The position numbers and the translations under genes are program-made. This document shows, in pieces, positions 6,806-10,432 of a stretch of 10,432 nt of DNA; within the stretch, counting starts at the first letter, position 1; each line of letters begins with the position of its first letter. The DNA is from JAVBSC01 sp031547305. GTDB lineage: Bacteria; Desulfobacterota; Desulfovibrionia; Desulfovibrionales; Desulfovibrionaceae. Below the pieces are notes generated by a model that was not told where the DNA came from, did no database searches, and was given only the letters and a program-made list of their open reading frames with translations. The stretch lies in assembly GCA_031547305.1 (NCBI GenBank), contig JAVBSC010000037.1:1-10432 (forward strand). Reading direction: 5' to 3'.

Positions 6806-8257
6806 ATGGGACATCCAACCGTATATCCAACCGGAGTGACGGTTTACAATCCTGAAAAATGCTGGAGCGGCTATACCATCTTCCCGGTCAAGGAGCTCGG
6901 GGCGTTGCTCATTGATATGAACGGCCGCGAAGTGCGCCTGTGGAAGGGCCTGCACGGCTTCCCCAACAAAATTTTCCCCGGCGGTTACGTGCTGGGCAAC
7001 CGTGGCGAGCGCAACGGCAAGTATTCCGTCCAGGACAAAGTGGACCTGGTCCAGCTGGACTGGGACGGCAAGGTGGTCTGGGAGTTCGATAAAACTGAAT
7101 ATATTGAGGACCCGGGCGAAAAACCGCGTTGGATGGCCCGCCAGCATCATGACTACCAGCGCACCGGCAGCCCGGTGGGCTATTACTCCCCCGGCCTGGA
7201 GCCGCAGCCGCTCTCCGGCAACACCATGATCCTTTGCCACCGTAACGTGCACAATAAAAAGATCTCCGACAAAATGCTTCTGGATGATCTGATTATTGAG
7301 GTGAACTGGGAAGGTGAAATCATCTGGGAATGGCTGTGCAGCGATCATTTTGACGAACTGGGCTTCCGCGAGGTGGCCAAAAACGCCTTGGCCAGGGATC
7401 CCAACTACCGTCCGGCCGGCAACGGCATGGGCGACTGGATGCACATCAACTCCATGTCGCTCCTGGGCCCGAACAAATGGTTCGAAGCTGGCGACGGCCG
7501 CTTCCACCCGGACAACCTCATCGTGGATGGCCGGGAAACCAACATCATCATGATTATTGACAAAAAAACCGGAAAGATCGTCTGGAAGCTCGGCCCGGAC
7601 TACGACCGCACCCCGGAGGAAAAGGCCATCGGCTGGATCATCGGCCAGCACCATGCCCACATGATTCCCAAGGGCCTGCCCGGAGCCGGCAACATCCTGG
7701 TCTTTGACAACGGGGGCTGGGGCGGCTACGACGCCCCCAACCCCGGTTCTCCCAAGGGCGTAAAAGCCGCTCTGCGCGACCATTCCCGTGTTCTGGAAAT
7801 AGACCCCGTGGCCCTGAAGATAGTCTGGCAGTATACGCCCTCCGAAGCCGGCTTCCTTTACCCCATGGACAGCAACCGCTTTTACAGCCCGTTCATCAGC
7901 GGCGCCCAGCGCCTGCCCAACGGCAATACTCTGATCTGCGAAGGCTCGGACGGCCGCGTCTTTGAAGTCACCGCCAAACACGAACTGGTCTGGGAATACA
8001 TTTGTCCCTACAAGGGCTCCTTTATGCCCATGAATATGATCTACCGCGCCTACCGCGTGCCCTACGAGTGGATTCCCCAGGAACCCAAGCCCGAGGAGCG
8101 CGCCATCGCCGCCATAGACACAGCCACCTTCCGCGTGCCCGGAGCCGCCAGGGCCGGCGACCGCAAAGCGGAAGTGACCGTGGATGGCGTGCTCGGCTTC
8201 CAGGGCTCCAACGCTCTGTGCGTGGCCGCTGAAGGCGAAATGGGCGAAGATGGCTAG
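6806..8257 (+). CDS. Aryl-sulfate sulfotransferase family protein (PQQ-like beta-propeller), apparently cytoplasmic
   Basis: 483 residues resembling bacterial aryl-sulfate sulfotransferases, which move a sulfuryl group between phenolic compounds without PAPS. Repeated blade motifs ending in a tryptophan strand show the propeller: KVVWEFD (89), EIIWEWL (171), KIVWKLG (257), KIVWQYT (338), ELVWEYI (393). Family-like segments are WMHINSMS (211-218), GQHHAHM followed by ILVFDNGG (280-304), and SGAQRLPNGNTLICEG (365-380). His213 and His282/283/285 are candidates for the conserved active-site histidines; I cannot place the sulfo-accepting histidine (His436 of E. coli AssT) with certainty. The start is secure (AAGGAG nine bases before the ATG) and there is no signal peptide, whereas characterised AssT enzymes are periplasmic. 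No DsbA/DsbB-type partner is present. Divergent from the radical SAM gene. The family is likely; catalytic activity is uncertain, and a non-enzymatic propeller is possible. Confidence 0.8.
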   Translation: MGHPTVYPTGVTVYNPEKCWSGYTIFPVKELGALLIDMNGREVRLWKGLHGFPNKIFPGGYVLGNRGERNGKYSVQDKVDLVQLDWDGKVVWEFDKTEYIEDPGEKPRWMARQHHDYQRTGSPVGYYSPGLEPQPLSGNTMILCHRNVHNKKISDKMLLDDLIIEVNWEGEIIWEWLCSDHFDELGFREVAKNALARDPNYRPAGNGMGDWMHINSMSLLGPNKWFEAGDGRFHPDNLIVDGRETNIIMIIDKKTGKIVWKLGPDYDRTPEEKAIGWIIGQHHAHMIPKGLPGAGNILVFDNGGWGGYDAPNPGSPKGVKAALRDHSRVLEIDPVALKIVWQYTPSEAGFLYPMDSNRFYSPFISGAQRLPNGNTLICEGSDGRVFEVTAKHELVWEYICPYKGSFMPMNMIYRAYRVPYEWIPQEPKPEERAIAAIDTATFRVPGAARAGDRKAEVTVDGVLGFQGSNALCVAAEGEMGEDG

Positions 8258-8299
8258 AAGTCACGTCACAGTTTTGTAAGGAGTGATTTCAGGTAGATG

Positions 8300-8340
8300 C
8301 AATAGAAATCGGGGAGGCTGGGCCTCTCCGATTTCTATTG
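8300..8340 (+). terminator. Strong hairpin terminator after the sulfotransferase-family gene
   Basis: Bases 8300-8318 pair with 8322-8340 over 19 pairs, with a single G-T wobble (8313/8327) and a three-base loop. The GC-rich apex CGGGGAGGC/GCCTCTCCG sits on an AT-rich base (AATAGAAAT/ATTTCTATT), so it can act as an intrinsic terminator in either direction. It lies 42 bases after the stop codon and 21 bases before the next gene. Confidence 0.75.
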
Positions 8341-8361
8341 CGAACCTTAAGGGGGGGCCGT

Positions 8362-8772
8362 ATGAAAGAAATCCTTATCGATCCTATGACCACCGAGGCT
8401 TTGCCACGGGCCATAGACTTTGTGGAAAAAGAAATGCTGGAAGCGGGTTTTCCCATAAAGGCCGTCCGGCAGGTGGATGTGGCGGTGGAGGAAATATTCA
8501 TGAATATCGCGCTTTACGCCTACCATCCAGGCGTGGGCGAAGCCAGAATCCGTTGCGCGGCGGAGGTGGAGCCCCTGCGTGTGACCATCCAGTTTCTGGA
8601 CCGGGGCAAGCCTTACAACCCGCTGGAGCACGAGCCGCCGGACACGTCCCTGCCGCCGGAGGAGCGCCATGTGGGGGGGCTGGGCATCCTTATGGCGCGC
8701 AAAAGCATGAGCCATATGGCCTATGAGTACAAGGACGGCCTGAATATTCTGACTTTGCGGAAAGACGCGTAG
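8362..8772 (+). CDS. RsbW-like ATP-binding protein (anti-sigma factor / serine kinase family)
   Basis: 136-residue GHKL-fold ATPase of the RsbW/SpoIIAB type, which binds sigma factors or phosphorylates STAS-domain antagonists. The motifs are complete: N-box VAVEEIFMNIALYAY (residues 34-48), G1 box FLDRGKPYNPLE (78-89) and G2 box HVGGLGILMARKSM (103-116), ending with the usual YEYKDGLNILTLRK strand. The ATG at 8362 follows a purine-rich AAGGGGGGG at suitable spacing. A TTG at 8338 in the same frame is inside the terminator stem and is unlikely. No STAS antagonist, PP2C phosphatase or sigma-factor gene is visible next to it, so its partners are unknown. Preceded by a strong hairpin and with no clear promoter of its own, it may depend on readthrough. 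Two tracts of seven G occur, one just before the start (8351-8357) and one in the G2 box (8673-8679). Confidence 0.88.
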   Translation: MKEILIDPMTTEALPRAIDFVEKEMLEAGFPIKAVRQVDVAVEEIFMNIALYAYHPGVGEARIRCAAEVEPLRVTIQFLDRGKPYNPLEHEPPDTSLPPEERHVGGLGILMARKSMSHMAYEYKDGLNILTLRKDA

Positions 8773-8838
8773 CTTTTATAAACTCAACGATTCCATGGCC
8801 TGATGGGTATACAAATAAAAAGCCGCGATGGGGGCAGC

Positions 8839-8961
8839 ATGGAATTTACGAAAACCGCCTCCAGGCCGCCTCAGGAGGCCAAGTCGCTTTTGCTGCGCGC
8901 CATGCTGGGCCGCACTTACAACAATTGCTGCTCTTGCTGCACCTCGCGCGGGTATGATTTT
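8839..8961 (+). pseudogene. 5' fragment of a second radical SAM gene, decayed
   Basis: From the ATG at 8839 the frame reads MEFTKTASRPPQEAKSLLL and then RAMLGRTYNNCCSCCTSRG. This lines up with RPPSEAYSILLQATLGCSHNKCAFC of the radical SAM protein encoded at 6600-5719, sharing RPPxEAxSxLLxAxLG and the N/C positions of the cluster motif. The first cluster cysteine has become arginine (CGC, one transition from TGC) and nothing recognisable follows about residue 41; the frame then runs antisense into the nitroreductase gene. I read it as a truncated, inactivated paralogue. A short Cys-rich peptide gene is a less likely alternative. The rest of 8773-8995 holds nothing else I can identify. Confidence 0.6.
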
Positions 8962-8995
8962 CTGGCCGCCTCCACTGTTTTTCACTGTTGCGCAG

Positions 8996-9796
8996 TTAGG
9001 TTTTTTTCAAAAATCCGGCCTGTTCCGCCAGAATGCGGGCATTGTCCGGCCGCAGGCGCGCCTTGCCAGCTTCTTCCGCCGGGGCGTTTTTCAGCCGGGC
9101 CGGCGCCCAGGCCTTGAAGAACCATTCAAAATAACTTTTGAAGCCCCTGGCCCGCCAATCCACAAAACTCAGTCCCATATGCTTTTGCGGGTCGTCGTAC
9201 TCGGACAGCATGGCCGCAAGCTGTTCCTCGCTCATGCGCCGGTAGGCCCCGCTGTGCAGCAGGCCCGGCCCCAGGTAGCGGCCGTGCCGGTGTTCGGGTT
9301 CCTCTTGAGGGTAACCGAAGAGCACGGCGAAAAGCGGCATGCAGCCATGGTCCGGCAGATTCAGCAGTCGCTTGAAGCGCGTGGGGTCGCCGCGCAACAC
9401 GGCGTTGGTGACCATACTGTCAAGTCCCAGTGTTTTTGCCGCGATAACGGCGTTCTGGGCGGCCAGGGAGGCGTCGATGGTTGGGGTGACCAGGTCGTCC
9501 AGGGTGTTGGCGATCAATTCGTAGCCCAGGCTGTCCGCAACATCCCGCAGGCGGGTATAGTCAGCCAGAAAAAGCAGGGCCTGGGGCGCGGAATAGGTGC
9601 ATATTTCCTTCATCAGGCCGCGTTCTTGCAAGCGGATTATGGAGTAGCACTGCCTGGACGAGGAGTTGGCGGCCCGCACGCAGGCCTTCAGAATGGTTTG
9701 CATGTCTTCCTCGCGCACCGGCATGTCCGCGAAGTCTCCGTGGATGGTCCGCAGGGAATGCAGCAGGTTCAGAATCCCTTCAGTATTTTCATTCAT
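8996..9796 (-). CDS. Nitroreductase-family flavoprotein
   Basis: 266-residue protein with a nitroreductase-like fold, expected to bind FMN and use NAD(P)H to reduce nitro, quinone or similar compounds; the substrate is unknown. Features seen: an N-terminal LHSLRTIHGDF segment (12-22) in the place of the FMN-phosphate-binding arginine motif, AANSSSRQCYSII (42-54) in the place of the usual APSxxNxQPW region, a middle domain with DASLAAQNAVIAAKTLGLDS (108-127), and PLFAVLFGYPQEEPEHR (154-170) in the place of the C-terminal core strand. About 95 residues follow the core, so the C-terminus is longer than in minimal nitroreductases. The ATG at 9796 has GGAG seven bases upstream and overlaps the MarR stop by 8 bases, showing translational coupling. 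A TTG at 9823 is a poorer start. Likely co-regulated with and by MarR. Confidence 0.85.
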   Translation of the reverse strand: MNENTEGILNLLHSLRTIHGDFADMPVREEDMQTILKACVRAANSSSRQCYSIIRLQERGLMKEICTYSAPQALLFLADYTRLRDVADSLGYELIANTLDDLVTPTIDASLAAQNAVIAAKTLGLDSMVTNAVLRGDPTRFKRLLNLPDHGCMPLFAVLFGYPQEEPEHRHGRYLGPGLLHSGAYRRMSEEQLAAMLSEYDDPQKHMGLSFVDWRARGFKSYFEWFFKAWAPARLKNAPAEEAGKARLRPDNARILAEQAGFLKKT

Positions 9797-10244
9797 GATC
9801 GTCTCCGGCCAAAGTTGTTTCAAGGTGATTGTAAATTTTTCGCAAAAGTTCGCGCAGGGTTGCCGCTTCCGCCGCGCTCAGGCATTCCCGCGGGGCGCGG
9901 CCGCGGTTAAGGCCTCCGGCTTCGGCTATGGTCTCAAGCTTGGCCAGCCCTTTTTCCGTAATCAGCAACTCCGCGCCGCGTCGGTCCCTGGCGTTCGCCC
10001 GGCGTTCCGCCAGGCCCTGGCGCACAAGGTTGCCCAAAATTACCGAAGCCGTGGGCTTGTCGCAAAACAGCTCCCGGGCAGCCAGCAGCGGGGAGAGCGG
10101 CCCGGCTTTGAGCAGATTCAGCAGGTGGTACTGCTTCAGGCTGATTCCGTGCGGCAGGCACTGCCTGGCCATGTGGCGCTTCCAGGTAAGGTGGCAACGG
10201 GCCAGAAGCTCCGGAATGGACGGCTGTCTTTTTATCTGCGTCAT
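9789..10244 (-). CDS. MarR-family transcriptional regulator
   Basis: 151-residue winged-helix dimeric repressor of the MarR type. The DNA-binding part spans residues 35-98: SLKQYHLLNLLKAGPLS, the helix pair LAARELFCDKPTASVILGNLVRQGL, and the wing RRANARDRRGAELLITEKG. Flanking helices form the dimer interface. Cysteines at 18, 29, 61 and 121 could in principle sense thiol-reactive compounds, Cys61 being in the DNA-binding helix region; this is speculative. The ATG at 10244 is chosen because an 18-bp palindrome and a good promoter lie directly upstream, and a longer frame to 10343 would place the promoter inside the gene. First gene of an operon with the nitroreductase-family gene, overlapping it by 8 bases. 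It probably represses itself through the palindrome. Confidence 0.9.
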   Translation of the reverse strand: MTQIKRQPSIPELLARCHLTWKRHMARQCLPHGISLKQYHLLNLLKAGPLSPLLAARELFCDKPTASVILGNLVRQGLAERRANARDRRGAELLITEKGLAKLETIAEAGGLNRGRAPRECLSAAEAATLRELLRKIYNHLETTLAGDDHE

Positions 10245-10246
10245 AG

Positions 10247-10264
10247 TAGTTAGAATTCTAACTA
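10247..10264. promoter_or_regulatory. Perfect 18-bp palindrome, probable MarR operator
   Basis: TAGTTAGAATTCTAACTA is its own reverse complement. It starts two bases upstream of the marR ATG and contains the likely -10 box, so bound repressor would block polymerase. Size and symmetry are typical of MarR-family operators. That this MarR binds it is inferred from position. Confidence 0.8.
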
Positions 10265-10282
10265 TTTTACAAAATGAGTCAA
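10255..10282 (-). promoter_or_regulatory. Sigma-70-like promoter of the marR-nitroreductase operon
   Basis: On the minus strand TTGACT (10282-10277, five of six) and TAGAAT (10260-10255, five of six) are 16 bases apart. The expected transcription start near 10247-10248 leaves only three or four bases before the ATG at 10244, and no Shine-Dalgarno is present. Confidence 0.65.
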
Positions 10283-10320
10283 CCCCGATAGGTTGGCCGC
10301 TGACAAAACGTGGCAAAATG

Positions 10321-10362
10321 AAAAGTCCCGGAATCCCCCGCAAGCGGGGATCCGGGGCTTTT
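10321..10362. terminator. Bidirectional terminator-like hairpin in the divergent region
   Basis: AAAAGTCCCGGAATCCCCCGC pairs with GCGGGGATCCGGGGCTTTT around a two-base loop, with small bulges. It has an A tract on one side and a T tract on the other, the hallmark of intrinsic terminators. It lies between the marR promoter (leftward) and a rightward start codon at 10428, so for the rightward gene it would be in the leader. Confidence 0.65.
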
Positions 10363-10379
10363 GATTGTATTCCGGTGTC

Positions 10380-10400
10380 GGGGGTCCACCGGGAACCCCC
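10380..10400. other. Second hairpin in the leader of the rightward gene
   Basis: GGGGGTCC (10380-10387) pairs with GGAACCCCC (10392-10400), with one bulged A and a four-base loop, 18 bases after the terminator-like hairpin and 14 bases before the next Shine-Dalgarno. It could be part of a regulatory leader or chance GC-rich folding. Confidence 0.35.
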
Positions 10401-10427
10401 CCGGGCGCGGTCCGGAGGATCGAAAAC

Positions 10428-10432
10428 ATGGC
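10428..10432 (+). CDS. Start of a rightward gene leaving the window
   Basis: A strong Shine-Dalgarno GGAGGA (10414-10419) is followed after 8 bases by ATG at 10428-10430 and the first two bases of the second codon. Nothing can be said of the product. Its position, divergent from the marR operon and near its operator, makes it a candidate for control by the same regulator. Confidence 0.4.

Noticed and set aside
6800..7981. Long open frame antisense to the sulfotransferase-family gene
   Set aside because: Typical shadow frame in GC-rich DNA; its translation shows no family motif and the sense frame is clearly a coding propeller protein.
8338..8361. TTG start eight codons upstream of the RsbW-like ATG
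   Set aside because: It lies in the closing base pairs of a 19-bp terminator stem; the ATG at 8362 has a purine-rich ribosome binding site.
8772..8823. Loose inverted repeat GCTTTTAT ... ATAAAAAGC after the RsbW-like gene as a terminator
   Set aside because: The arms are only about 8 bases, AT-rich and about 40 bases apart, too weak to call.
8828..9910. Long plus-strand open frame across the nitroreductase gene
   Set aside because: Antisense to a coupled, motif-bearing gene; only its first part overlaps the radical SAM fragment and that is in another frame.

Overview
The window looks like chromosomal DNA from a GC-rich Gram-negative anaerobe. A sulfate- or sulfonate-using member of the Desulfovibrionaceae (Desulfovibrio/Bilophila type) is my best guess. 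I infer this from the gene mix (TRAP transporter, PAS-type sigma-54 activator, radical SAM protein, aryl-sulfate sulfotransferase family protein) and base composition, not from any diagnostic marker. I see no rRNA, tRNA, CRISPR array, transposase or phage gene.

Layout, left to right. (1) 1-2526, plus strand: the 3' part of a TRAP transporter membrane gene, probably a fused small-plus-large permease cut by the window edge, followed by its periplasmic binding protein and a hairpin. (2) 2749-3810, plus: a TDT/TehA/SLAC1-type ten-helix transporter. (3) 3824-6600, minus: a radical SAM gene followed by a sigma-54-dependent activator gene. Each has its own sigma-70-like promoter, and the two promoters are copies of each other. 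(4) 6806-8257, plus: an aryl-sulfate sulfotransferase family beta-propeller protein without a signal peptide, transcribed divergently from block 3 and closed by a strong hairpin. (5) 8362-8772, plus: an orphan RsbW-like anti-sigma ATPase. (6) 8839 to about 8961, plus: a decayed 5' fragment of a second radical SAM gene. (7) 10244-8996, minus: a MarR regulator and a nitroreductase-family protein in one overlapping operon, under a promoter whose -10 lies in a perfect 18-bp palindrome. (8) 10321-10432: two hairpins, then the ribosome binding site and start codon of a rightward gene that leaves the window.

How the genes may work together. Block 1 imports an organic anion using an ion gradient, and the adjacent TDT protein could move a related anion or product (C4-dicarboxylate, or sulfite by analogy with Ssu1). 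The sigma-54 activator has a complete AAA+ core and could control local transport or sulfotransfer genes, but I found no convincing -24/-12 promoter here, so its targets are unknown. The MarR/nitroreductase pair looks like a self-contained stress- or ligand-responsive operon.

The most unusual structure is a direct repeat of about 77 bp (5621-5697 and 6648-6724, about 79% identical, 36/40 in its core) flanking the radical SAM gene. It carries a sigma-70-like promoter, an ATG placed at the predicted transcription start, and the first codons of the sigma-54 activator. It suggests a segmental duplication, supports a shorter start for the activator, and implies leaderless or nearly leaderless translation.
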